From Ensifer sp. MPMI2T (GTDB lineage Bacteria > Pseudomonadota > Alphaproteobacteria > Rhizobiales > Rhizobiaceae), in the NCBI RefSeq assembly GCF_004827385.1, contig NZ_SRXN01000003.1, positions 1 to 64,000 of the forward strand: 64,000 nt of DNA, given 5' to 3'. The notes beneath the pieces were generated by a model. That model worked only from the letters and a program-made list of their open reading frames with translations, had not been told where the DNA came from and made no database searches. Of the stretch, positions 15,223 through 23,238 are shown piece by piece; within the stretch, counting starts at the first letter, position 1; the number at the start of each line of letters is the position of its first letter. Both the position numbers and the translations under genes were made by a program.

Positions 15223-16866
15223 ATGAACACGATGAAGCACTTTTTCAACCGCAGGGAAAACATTGTCACCGAAGCGCTCGATGGTTTGCTGCAGACCGCG
15301 CCGGCCGGGAGCCTCGCGCGCCTTGACACCTATCCTGATATCAAGGTCGTGCTGCGCGGCGACTGGGACAAGGCGAAGGTCGCGATCATCTCGGGCGGCG
15401 GCGCCGGGCACGAGCCTTCGCATGCGGGCTTTGTCGGGAAAGGCATGCTGACCGCGGCGGTTTCCGGCGAGATCTTCGCCTCGCCCAGCGTCGATGCGGT
15501 GCTGACCGCGATCCGCGCGGTGACAGGGCCGAAGGGCTGCCTGCTGATCGTCAAGAACTACACCGGCGATCGCCTCAATTTCGGGCTCGCGGCGGAGAAG
15601 GCGCGCGTCGAAGGCTTTCGTGTCGAAATGGTAATCGTCGCCGACGACATCGCGCTGCCGGATATCGCCCAGCCGCGGGGCGTCGCCGGAACGCTTTTCG
15701 TCCACAAGATTGCCGGACACCTGGCCGAACAGAATGCTGATCTCGAGACTGTTGCAGTGGCAGCCCGCTCGGCTGCACGCGACATCGTTTCGCTCGGCGT
15801 GTCGCTCTCCTCCTGCTCCATTCCCGGCCAAGCTCATGCGGAGCGGCTCGAGGCGGACGAGGGGGAACTGGGGCTCGGCATCCACGGCGAACCCGGTGCC
15901 GAAAGGATCGCCCTGCAGGAGGCGCGCAGCATTGTTGCCACCATGTCCGAGCGGCTTTCCGGAGCTTTGCCGGGAGATGGCGCGTATGCGCTTCTCATCA
16001 ACAATCTCGGTGCCGTGCCACCGATCGAGATGGGACTGATCGCCCACACGGTTCTTTCCTCGTCGCTCGCCGAGCGTGTGAAGTTGACGATAGGGCCGGC
16101 GCCGATGATGACGGCGCTCAACATGAACGGCTTTTCGCTTTCCCTGGTCCGGCTCGATGGCGAACGGGAGGCCGCATTGAAATCGCCCGTCGGGCCGCAT
16201 GCCTGGATACCCGCCGTGGAGCGGCATGATGTCTCCGTTCTGCCCGCGATTGCCGTGCCCGCTACTCAGTCCGTGGCGGCAAGCCACGATCCGGCCGCTG
16301 ATCGGCTGATCGCGGCGATCTGCGATCATCTCCTCTCACTCGAAGCGGAGCTAAACCACCTCGACGCCCGGGCAGGCGATGGCGATACTGGCTCGACTGT
16401 GGCGACAGGTTCGCGTAGCGTTCTGGCGCAGATCGAAAGGCTGCCGCTGATGGACATCGCCGCGACGCTCTCGTTGATCGGCAGCATTCTCAGCACCAGC
16501 ATGGGCGGCTCGAGCGGCGTGCTGCTGTCGATCTTCTTCACCGCCGCGGCCAAGGCCTATTCGGACACGAAAGACATGGCGGGCGCGCTCTTGGCGGGAC
16601 TCGAACGGATGACCTTTTACGGCGGGGCTGCCGTCGGCGACCGTACGATGGTGGACGCTCTGGACCCGGCGCTGCGCGCCCTCAAGGCTGGTGGCCTTGC
16701 CGCGGCGGCTACCGCAGCGCGGGCTGGCGCCAACGCGACCCGGGCGATGACGAAGGCGAAGGCCGGCCGCGCCTCCTATGTCGGCGAACGGGACCTCGAC
16801 GGCGTACCGGATCCGGGAGCCATGGCGGTGGCCGCGGTCTTCGAAGTTGCAGCAGGGCTTTGTTAG
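15223..16866 (+). CDS. ATP-type dihydroxyacetone kinase, DhaK-DhaL single chain
   Basis: A 547-residue fused kinase. The DhaK half (to about residue 330) has SGGGAGHEPSHAGFVGKGM, a NYTGD loop and GIHGEPG with His221, which covalently binds dihydroxyacetone in this family. The DhaL half (about 365-547) has DGDTGS nucleotide/metal-binding aspartates and GGSSG. This layout is that of ATP-dependent DAK enzymes rather than PTS-dependent ones. The substrate may be dihydroxyacetone or another ketose such as erythrulose. The operon also encodes separate DhaL, DhaM, HPr and Enzyme I, so both kinds of phosphate donor are represented. Confidence 0.88.
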   Translation: MNTMKHFFNRRENIVTEALDGLLQTAPAGSLARLDTYPDIKVVLRGDWDKAKVAIISGGGAGHEPSHAGFVGKGMLTAAVSGEIFASPSVDAVLTAIRAVTGPKGCLLIVKNYTGDRLNFGLAAEKARVEGFRVEMVIVADDIALPDIAQPRGVAGTLFVHKIAGHLAEQNADLETVAVAARSAARDIVSLGVSLSSCSIPGQAHAERLEADEGELGLGIHGEPGAERIALQEARSIVATMSERLSGALPGDGAYALLINNLGAVPPIEMGLIAHTVLSSSLAERVKLTIGPAPMMTALNMNGFSLSLVRLDGEREAALKSPVGPHAWIPAVERHDVSVLPAIAVPATQSVAASHDPAADRLIAAICDHLLSLEAELNHLDARAGDGDTGSTVATGSRSVLAQIERLPLMDIAATLSLIGSILSTSMGGSSGVLLSIFFTAAAKAYSDTKDMAGALLAGLERMTFYGGAAVGDRTMVDALDPALRALKAGGLAAAATAARAGANATRAMTKAKAGRASYVGERDLDGVPDPGAMAVAAVFEVAAGLC

Positions 16867-16924
16867 GCACATCCATCTAACGATGGCGACCGATCGCGAG
16901 TATGATCGGGGAGGGTTGAAGAAG

Positions 16925-17548
16925 GTGTCCGTGGTGTCGGCAAACGCAGCACTCATAGGCGGGTTGATCGGAGCCTGTCGAGACGTGATTGCCGCCAATG
17001 CCGAGCATCTATCGGAGCTCGACAGGGCAATCGGCGACGGAGACCATGGCACCAACATGCGTCGTGGCCTGGAGGCGGTCTATGCCGAGCGAAACCGGCT
17101 CGTGCAGCTTCCACTGCCAAAAGCGCTGGAGGAGATCGGCTTCAAACTTGTCATGAACGTCGGCGGTGCGGCCGGTCCTCTCTACGGAACGCTGCTGATT
17201 GAGATCGGCCGTCAGTTGGCCGGCGCGAACGGACAGATCGAGTTTACACGCGCGCTCGAGCGTGCCATCGATGCCGTCGCCCGCCGTGGGCGGGCAAGCC
17301 CCGGCGACAAGACGTTGCTCGACGTGCTTTACCCGGTGCATGCCGAAGTGGTAAGGCGCGCGGGATTGGCAGGAATCTGCGAAGAGGCGGAACGGGCGGC
17401 AAGCCTGACTTTCGGCATGAGGGCGATGCGCGGGCGCGCCGCGTTTCTCGGCGACCGGTCGATCGGACATGTCGATCCGGGCGCGAGGAGTTGTGCGCTG
17501 CTGACGGCGGCGATCTGTCGTTTCTTGGAGGAGCAATGTCCGGCATGA
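16925..17548 (+). CDS. dhaL: DhaL-type nucleotide-binding subunit of dihydroxyacetone kinase
   Basis: A DhaL domain of about 207 residues with LDRAIGDGDHGTNM near the start, VGGAAGPLYG, and a closing YLGDRS-like FLGDRSIGHVDPGA. In PTS-type kinases DhaL holds ADP as a cofactor that is rephosphorylated by DhaM. I favour the GTG at 16925, placed 9 bp after a strong GGGGAGGG (16908-16915); an ATG at 16883 lacks a ribosome-binding site. It overlaps dhaM by 13 bp, which argues that it works with DhaM. Confidence 0.85.
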   Translation: MSVVSANAALIGGLIGACRDVIAANAEHLSELDRAIGDGDHGTNMRRGLEAVYAERNRLVQLPLPKALEEIGFKLVMNVGGAAGPLYGTLLIEIGRQLAGANGQIEFTRALERAIDAVARRGRASPGDKTLLDVLYPVHAEVVRRAGLAGICEEAERAASLTFGMRAMRGRAAFLGDRSIGHVDPGARSCALLTAAICRFLEEQCPA

Positions 17549-17943
17549 ACCCGAAATCTGCAAATGTCGGCATCGTCATCGTTTCGCATTCCCCTCTTGT
17601 CGCGGAGGGTGCCGCCGACATGGTGCGCCAGATGGTCGGTGATTGCGTGCCGCTCGCCTGGTCGGGCGGCAATGCCGAAGGTGGGCTTGGCACGCATGCG
17701 GCCGGCATATTGGCCGCGATCGAACGGGCCTGGTCGGATGCCGGGGTCGCCGTCTTCGTCGACCTCGGCGGGGCGGAGACCAACAGCGAAATGGCGATCG
17801 AAATGCTCGGAGAGCCGCGTTCCGGAAGAGTGACCATTTGCGACGCGCCACTGGTCGAGGGGGCGGTGATGGCCGCGGCCGAAGCATCGGGCGGGGCGGC
17901 TCTCGCCCGCGTCGTGGCGACCGCGGAGGAGCTGTCTCCGTGA
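17536..17943 (+). CDS. dhaM: DhaM, PTS EIIA-Man-like phosphotransfer subunit
   Basis: A 135-residue EIIA domain of the mannose class. The phosphorylated His is His18 in GIVIVSHSPLVAEGAADM, matching the start of DhaM proteins. Many DhaM proteins are fused to HPr and Enzyme I fragments; here these are separate genes immediately downstream. The protein should pass phosphate from HPr to DhaL-bound ADP. Start ATG has GGAGGA 5-7 bp before it, and the stop overlaps the HPr start (TGATGG). Confidence 0.88.
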   Translation: MSGMNPKSANVGIVIVSHSPLVAEGAADMVRQMVGDCVPLAWSGGNAEGGLGTHAAGILAAIERAWSDAGVAVFVDLGGAETNSEMAIEMLGEPRSGRVTICDAPLVEGAVMAAAEASGGAALARVVATAEELSP

Positions 17944-18287
17944 TGGACAACAGGCCGCGACGGGAAGCGCCGGAGGCAGTCGACACGCACGGTTACTGCC
18001 AGGCGGAGATTGAGGTGACGCACGGCTTCGGGCTGCATGCTCGTCCGTCGGTCATCTTTACGCGGCTCGCGAAGTCGTTTCCCTGCACGATCGAGATCGA
18101 GGTCAACGACAGCCATGTGTGGCTGAACGGAAAGAGCATCGTCAAGATCATGGGGGCGAGAATCCGAAGGGGCTCGATCCTGAAAATCCGTGCCCGAGGC
18201 TTGCGCGCCGCAGAAGCGATCCATGCCCTCAAGGCGCTCGTCGAGCGCGACTTCGATGAAGAAAAGAAGCATGGCCGAAACGCTTGA
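17943..18287 (+). CDS. HPr phosphocarrier dedicated to the kinase operon
   Basis: A 114-residue HPr-like protein with about 18 extra N-terminal residues. The phospho-His is His32 in HGFGLHARPS; Ser65 in LNGKSIVKIM occupies the regulatory serine position, though the surrounding sequence is not canonical. It should relay phosphate from the Enzyme I next door to DhaM. It starts at the dhaM stop and ends 17 bp inside the Enzyme I gene, an unusually compact chain. Confidence 0.88.
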   Translation: MDNRPRREAPEAVDTHGYCQAEIEVTHGFGLHARPSVIFTRLAKSFPCTIEIEVNDSHVWLNGKSIVKIMGARIRRGSILKIRARGLRAAEAIHALKALVERDFDEEKKHGRNA

Positions 18288-19866
18288 AATCACCGGGGTC
18301 TCCGCCTCTCCGGGCGTCGCGGTCGGACCCGTCCACCTCGCCGCCGATCTTACGGCGGAGGCGCTTGCGCTCGGCGACACGGTGGTCGCGGAGGGCGACA
18401 AGCTGCGGCAAGCCGTTGATACCGCCCTCGCGGAGCTCAAGGCCCTCGCGGCCGGGTCGGACGAGGAAAGTGCCGGCATTCTCGATTTTCAGATCGAGAT
18501 GTTGCTCGATCCGGCTCTCGTCGAAATGGCCGAGGAGAAGATCGTTGCCGGCGATGGCGCCGCACTCGCCTGGTTCGGGGCGCTCAACGACTATATTGCC
18601 GGTATCGAGGATGCACCCGATGAGCAGCTCCGCGCCCGCGCGGTCGACATCGTCGATATCCGCAATCGCGTCCTCAGCGCGTTGACGGGCCGCCCTCTGG
18701 AGGACTTTGAGCCGGGTTCTGTTTTTGTCGGCAAGGACCTTGAGCCCAGCCTCTTCCTTCAGCATGACTGGACCGCCGGCGGCGGCATCATCCTCTTCGA
18801 AGGCAGTGTTTCCAGCCATGTGGCCATGCTCGCCCGCAGCCGTTCGGTCCCCATGGTCGTGGCAACCGGGCGGTTCAAAGTAGCCGATGGTGTGCGCGTG
18901 GTTGTCGATGCAAATGACGGCCGCGTGGTTGTCGCGCCTGAAGATCAGCAGATTCACCAGGCGCGGTCGAGAACGGCTGAGGCAAGGCCGCCTGCTGCGT
19001 CTCGAGCGGGCGGCATGATCGAGACCGTCGATGGGGTTGCGATCCGCCTTTCGGCGATCGTCAATGATCCCTCTGAGCTTAAATCCATCGATCCCTCGTC
19101 CGTCGCGGGCATCGGCCTGATGCGGACGGAGTTTTTGGGCAATGTCTTCAATCAGGAAAGACATTACGACATCTATAGGCACGCGCTGAACTGGGCAGGT
19201 GATGCGCCGGTGATTGTGCGCATGTTGGATCTCGGCGGCGATAAGATGGAGTTGGGTGTCGGGGCGAAGGAGAGCGACGCGTTCCTGGGACGACGAGGCA
19301 TCCGGCTGCTTCTGGCGCTTCCGGAAATAGCCCGTCTGCAGGCGCGCGTCCTATTGCGGGCAGCGGCGCACGGCAATCTCGGCGTCCTTCTGCCAATGAT
19401 TACGGTGCCGGAGGAACTCGATGCGATGCGGGCGATCTTCGAAGAGGAGTCGACCGTGCTTGGAAGGAAGGGGGTGCAAACGCGCATGCCGCAGATCGGC
19501 ATGATGGTGGAGGTCCCGGCGGCGGCGCTGATGCTCGAGCGCTTTTCGCGGTCGGACTTCTTCTCCTTCGGGACAAACGATCTGGCGCAATATCTTGCGG
19601 CTGCCGCAAGAGACGACCAAAGCGTTGCCGCACTTTACCACGCCGCCACGCCGGCGGTCTTAAGGGTGATCGCGCAGGGCGTGGCGATTGCAGAGGCGAT
19701 GAAAAAACCAATCGGGATCTGCGGCGAGATGGCCTCCCAGCCCCAGCAGATACCGGCGCTCATGGCTGCGGGCCTTCGCCACTTCTCGGTGGCGCCCAAT
19801 CGCTTGGCGGACATAAGTTCCACAATCGGCGGCATGTACTCGGATGGCCGGCCGCGGCGGGGATGA
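18271..19866 (+). CDS. PTS Enzyme I (phosphoenolpyruvate-protein phosphotransferase)
   Basis: A 531-residue Enzyme I, slightly short of the usual ~570. Phospho-His is His183 in EGSVSSHVAMLARSRSVP, a variant of the usual GGRTSHTAI. The PEP-binding barrel has GLMRTEFL, MLDLGGDK, MMVEVPAAA, FFSFGTNDLAQY and CGEMAS. No GAF domain precedes it, so it is not the nitrogen-PTS paralogue. With the HPr, DhaM and DhaL genes it forms a complete PEP-to-ADP phosphoryl relay with no sugar permease component. Confidence 0.88.
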   Translation: MAETLEITGVSASPGVAVGPVHLAADLTAEALALGDTVVAEGDKLRQAVDTALAELKALAAGSDEESAGILDFQIEMLLDPALVEMAEEKIVAGDGAALAWFGALNDYIAGIEDAPDEQLRARAVDIVDIRNRVLSALTGRPLEDFEPGSVFVGKDLEPSLFLQHDWTAGGGIILFEGSVSSHVAMLARSRSVPMVVATGRFKVADGVRVVVDANDGRVVVAPEDQQIHQARSRTAEARPPAASRAGGMIETVDGVAIRLSAIVNDPSELKSIDPSSVAGIGLMRTEFLGNVFNQERHYDIYRHALNWAGDAPVIVRMLDLGGDKMELGVGAKESDAFLGRRGIRLLLALPEIARLQARVLLRAAAHGNLGVLLPMITVPEELDAMRAIFEEESTVLGRKGVQTRMPQIGMMVEVPAAALMLERFSRSDFFSFGTNDLAQYLAAAARDDQSVAALYHAATPAVLRVIAQGVAIAEAMKKPIGICGEMASQPQQIPALMAAGLRHFSVAPNRLADISSTIGGMYSDGRPRRG

Positions 19867-20282
19867 AAGGAATGTCGCGCGAGACAGTTGAAGATCCCAT
19901 CATCGCCTACAAGACGATCCTGGCGCAGATCATCGACAATCGGCCGTCGGGCACCCGTCAGCGGCTCGCTGCGGCGCTTGGCAAGCATCGCAGCTTCGTG
20001 ACGCAGGTGACGAGTCCGGCCTATTCGACCCCGCTGCCGGCGCGTCATCTCGCGACGATCTTCCGCGTCTGCCACTTCAGCCCGGGCGAGCAGGAGCGCT
20101 TTCTTCAGGCCTATCAATCCGCGCATCCGGGAAAGCTGCCGGACTTCGGGAGCGCGGAGAAGCTGCGCCAGCTCTCGCTGATCGTTCCCGATCTCGGCGA
20201 TGAAAAGAAGAACCGCCTGTTCGACGAAGCGATCGAGGAACTCGTACGGAACATGGCGAAACTGGTCGGAACGATGGATTAG
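19863..20282 (+). CDS. small putative DNA-binding regulator of the kinase operon
   Basis: A 139-residue soluble protein. Residues around 30-75 (GTRQRLAAALGKHRSFVTQVT...PARHLATIFRVC) read like a helix-turn-helix in the XRE style. I do not recognise a named family; related small proteins accompany dha kinase genes in rhizobia. It overlaps the Enzyme I stop (ATGA) and so is co-expressed. A second in-frame ATG lies at 19872. It could regulate the operon, for example through the inverted repeat at 9334-9361, but that is speculation. Confidence 0.6.
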   Translation: MKGMSRETVEDPIIAYKTILAQIIDNRPSGTRQRLAAALGKHRSFVTQVTSPAYSTPLPARHLATIFRVCHFSPGEQERFLQAYQSAHPGKLPDFGSAEKLRQLSLIVPDLGDEKKNRLFDEAIEELVRNMAKLVGTMD

Positions 20283-20415
20283 AGGGTCGTGATGTGTTTC
20301 AGTACATCGCTGCGCCCCGGCAGAACTCTCTATGTTCGAATTCGATCAAGAGCACCGGGATTCTAGCGGCGATTTTGCGCGCGGCAGGAGAGCACGGCGT
20401 CGTGGGAGGGGCACG

Positions 20416-21411
20416 ATGAAGAAGTTCATGAACCGAGCCGAGACGCTGGTGGCTGAAAGCCTCGCGGGTTTCGTCGCAGCCCATGAACACATGGTGACCT
20501 TCGGAGCCGACAGGAAGTTCGTTCGCCGGCGCAGTTTTCGGCCGGGCAAGGTCGCTCTCATTTCGGGCGGCGGCGCCGGGCATGAGCCGATGCATGTCGG
20601 CTTTGTCGGGAGAGGTATGCTGGATGCTGCCTGTACCGGACATGTTTTCACTTCTCCAACGCCGGACCAGATCGTCGCCGCGATCCAGGAAGCCGATGGC
20701 GGCGCAGGATGCTTGCTTATTGTCAAGAACTATGACGGCGACGTCATGAATTTCGAGATGGCCGCCGAACTGGTGGCAAAGGAGCACCAGATCGCCACCG
20801 TCGTAGTGCGCGATGACGTCGATCCCGATGGATCGAAGCGAAGCCAAGGCAGGAGAGGCGTTGCTGGAACGCTCGTGGTCGAAAAGCTGCTCGGTGCGGC
20901 GGCGGAGGCCGGATGGCGGCTCGATGCGCTCCGCGCTTTCGGCGAGGACCTGAATGGTCGTATCCGCACAATGGGCGTTTCGCTGCGTGGTGTTACTGTC
21001 CCCGACACGGAGCGGGAGACCTTCGTTCTGGCTTATGACGAAATGGAGATCGGGGTAGGCATTCACGGAGAGCCGGGACGCGCACGGGCCAAGTTCGCCA
21101 TGGCCGATGAAATCGTGGAAACGATGCTCGAGGCAATCTTGAGCGATCTGGCACCGGACCGGGGCGACAAGCTGCTCCTCCTCCTCAACGGCTTCGGTGG
21201 CACGCCAGTGTCGGAACTCTATCTCGCTTACAATTCCGTGCGAGCGCGGCTTCAGAGCCTGGGCGTCACCGTCGATCGATCGCTGGTCGGGACCTATGTC
21301 ACCTCTCTGGACATGGCGGGCCTCTCAATCACCGTTGCGTGCCTCGAGGAACGAGAGCTTTCGTTATGGGACGCGCCGGTCGACACCGCGGTGCTGCGCT
21401 GGGGATGCTGA
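20416..21411 (+). CDS. dhaK: second DhaK, dihydroxyacetone-binding kinase subunit
   Basis: A 331-residue stand-alone DhaK with SGGGAGHEPMHVGFVGRGM, the NYDGD loop and GIHGEPG with catalytic His217. Unlike the fused enzyme upstream it has no DhaL half, so it should pair with the separate DhaL and receive phosphate via the Enzyme I-HPr-DhaM chain. GGGAGGGG just before the ATG at 20416 is an excellent ribosome-binding site; upstream in-frame codons from 20332 are not needed. A 133-bp gap separates it from the small regulator gene, so it may have its own promoter. Confidence 0.87.
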   Translation: MKKFMNRAETLVAESLAGFVAAHEHMVTFGADRKFVRRRSFRPGKVALISGGGAGHEPMHVGFVGRGMLDAACTGHVFTSPTPDQIVAAIQEADGGAGCLLIVKNYDGDVMNFEMAAELVAKEHQIATVVVRDDVDPDGSKRSQGRRGVAGTLVVEKLLGAAAEAGWRLDALRAFGEDLNGRIRTMGVSLRGVTVPDTERETFVLAYDEMEIGVGIHGEPGRARAKFAMADEIVETMLEAILSDLAPDRGDKLLLLLNGFGGTPVSELYLAYNSVRARLQSLGVTVDRSLVGTYVTSLDMAGLSITVACLEERELSLWDAPVDTAVLRWGC

Positions 21412-21540
21412 TCGGAGATTTGAATCCGTCGGGCGAGGGGATGCACAGTCGACTTCCCGAAAGCACCTATCACAAGAGCGGCCATCAGGCGCAGGACACG
21501 CGTACCCGTGCGGGATGCGCCACTCCTTGAACGGTCGTAT

Positions 21541-21690
21541 GACCTCGTGTTCGCCGAGATCCTCGCCGGTCACGAAGGCGGGTAGCCGCATGCGTCGCAG
21601 GAGGTCGGCGGAAATCAGGACCTGTCGGTCGAGCGTCTTGCACAGACCTTCGAGGCGGGCCGTCGTGTCAATAGTGTCCCACACCCGAAA
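21541..21690 (-). pseudogene. remnant of a class III adenylate/guanylate cyclase gene
   Basis: Within the 420-bp gap after dhaK, the minus strand encodes about 50 residues (DTIDTTARLEGLCKTLDRQ, then ISADLLRRMRLPAFVTGEDLGEHEV) that match the C-terminal end of class III cyclase domains (GDTVNxAARLE...). No start, upstream catalytic region or continuation is found, and the next residues diverge. I read it as a decayed gene end. The remaining bases between 21412 and 21831 contain nothing else I recognise. Confidence 0.7.
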
Positions 21691-21831
21691 TCGAGTGAAT
21701 GGCGGCGGCGGAACCGATTGCTGGCTTTGAACGTTTGATCTTGACGCGAAACCGTGCGGCTGACGCGTGATCTTCTTATTCTTTCGGGAGAATCCGGTTT
21801 CGACGTCCCGCCGCCCATTGGGAGCTAAGCG

Positions 21832-23238
21832 ATGGCCCAGCCGCCGAACTCCGCTGCAGCGACGAAGGCGAAGAACCCGAGTCGCACGGCGAAGGCGGCT
21901 GCCGAAGTACCGATCGCTGGCGGATCGCGATCCCCCAATCGGACCGCCGCGAGTTCTGGTCGCCCCGTTTACCTGGTGGATGGGGCGCGTACGCCTTTTC
22001 TCCGGGCGCGCAATAAGCCGGGACCGTTCACGCCGGTCGATCTCGCGCTTCAATGTGGACGGCCGCTTCTCATGCGCCAGCCTTTCTCTCCGGATGAATT
22101 CGACATCGTCATTCTCGGCTGCGTCAATGTGATCGCCGACGAGATGAACCCGGCGCGCGTGGGCTCCCTGAGGCTCGGCATGGGGGCGGCGATGACGGCC
22201 TTTACCGTCCAGATCAACTGCGGCTCTGGCATGCAGTCGATCGACATAGCCTACCGTGCGATTGAAGCTGGCAGGGCCGATCTCATTCTCGCCGGTGGAA
22301 CGGAGGCGCTGTCCCATGCACCACTTGTGCTTCGCCAGCAAGCGGTCGAATGGTTCGGCGGCTTTGCAACGGCGAAGACGCCTTGGGCAAAGGCCACTGC
22401 CTTGGCGGGTTTGAGACCGGAGATGGCGAGGCCTGTGGTCGGTCTCGAACGCGGACTTACTGATCCGATCACTGATCTCAACATGGGTCAAACGGCAGAG
22501 GTGATCGGCCATCTGTTCGGCATCACGCGCGAAGCTGCTGACGCCTACGCCCTGGAAAGCCATCAACGGCTGGCGCGCGCGCAGAATGAAGGCTTCTTTG
22601 CGGGCGAGGTCATTCCGACGGTCGCCCGTGACGGCATGCTTTACGATCATGACGACGGCGTGCGGCCGGACACGTCGATGGACAAGCTCGCGAAGCTGGA
22701 GGCGGTGTTCGAAAAACCCTACGGCAACGTCACCGCCGGAAATTCCTCCCAGGTCACCGACGGCGCCTGCTGGGTTGTCCTCGCATCGGAAGAGGCGATG
22801 AACAGGCACAAGCTCGCGCCGCTCGCCCGCATCGTCGACAGTGAATGGTCGGCGCTCGATCCCTCGGTCATGGGGCTTGCCCCGACATTGTGTTCGACTG
22901 AAATCATGAAACGCAGAAGGCTTTCTCGCGAGGACATCGATCTCTGGGAACTCAATGAAGCCTTCGCTGCGCAGGTGCTCGCCTGCCTCGCCGCGTGGGA
23001 GGACGAGGAATATTGCCGCGACGTGCTCGGTCTCGACGGCATCTTCGGGCGCATCGAACGCGACCGGCTTAATGTGGACGGAGGGGCGATCAGCCTCGGG
23101 CATCCGGTCGGCACGAGCGGAAACCGCCTCGTGCTTCATCTCGCCAACGCGATGCGTCGGCTCGGGCTGAAGCGGGGCATAGCCACCGAGTGCATCGGCG
23201 GCGGGCAAGGCGGCGCCATGCTTCTGGAGGCTGCATGA
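21832..23238 (+). CDS. acetyl-CoA acyltransferase (thiolase, FadI/FadA type)
   Basis: A 468-residue thiolase with a Pro/Ala/Lys-rich N-terminal extension of about 45 residues before the thiolase core. Catalytic Cys in INCGSGMQS, His in GHPVGTSGNR and the final Cys in CIGGGQGGA are all present. It performs the last, thiolytic step of fatty-acid beta-oxidation. Its stop overlaps the FadJ-like gene start, giving the familiar fadIJ-type pairing in which the two proteins form a trifunctional complex. Confidence 0.88.
   Translation: MAQPPNSAAATKAKNPSRTAKAAAEVPIAGGSRSPNRTAASSGRPVYLVDGARTPFLRARNKPGPFTPVDLALQCGRPLLMRQPFSPDEFDIVILGCVNVIADEMNPARVGSLRLGMGAAMTAFTVQINCGSGMQSIDIAYRAIEAGRADLILAGGTEALSHAPLVLRQQAVEWFGGFATAKTPWAKATALAGLRPEMARPVVGLERGLTDPITDLNMGQTAEVIGHLFGITREAADAYALESHQRLARAQNEGFFAGEVIPTVARDGMLYDHDDGVRPDTSMDKLAKLEAVFEKPYGNVTAGNSSQVTDGACWVVLASEEAMNRHKLAPLARIVDSEWSALDPSVMGLAPTLCSTEIMKRRRLSREDIDLWELNEAFAAQVLACLAAWEDEEYCRDVLGLDGIFGRIERDRLNVDGGAISLGHPVGTSGNRLVLHLANAMRRLGLKRGIATECIGGGQGGAMLLEAA

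Noticed and set aside
21364..23208. A 614-codon minus-strand frame opposite the thiolase gene
   Set aside because: Mostly a shadow of the thiolase; only its last part (21541-21690) contains a real cyclase remnant, which is annotated separately.
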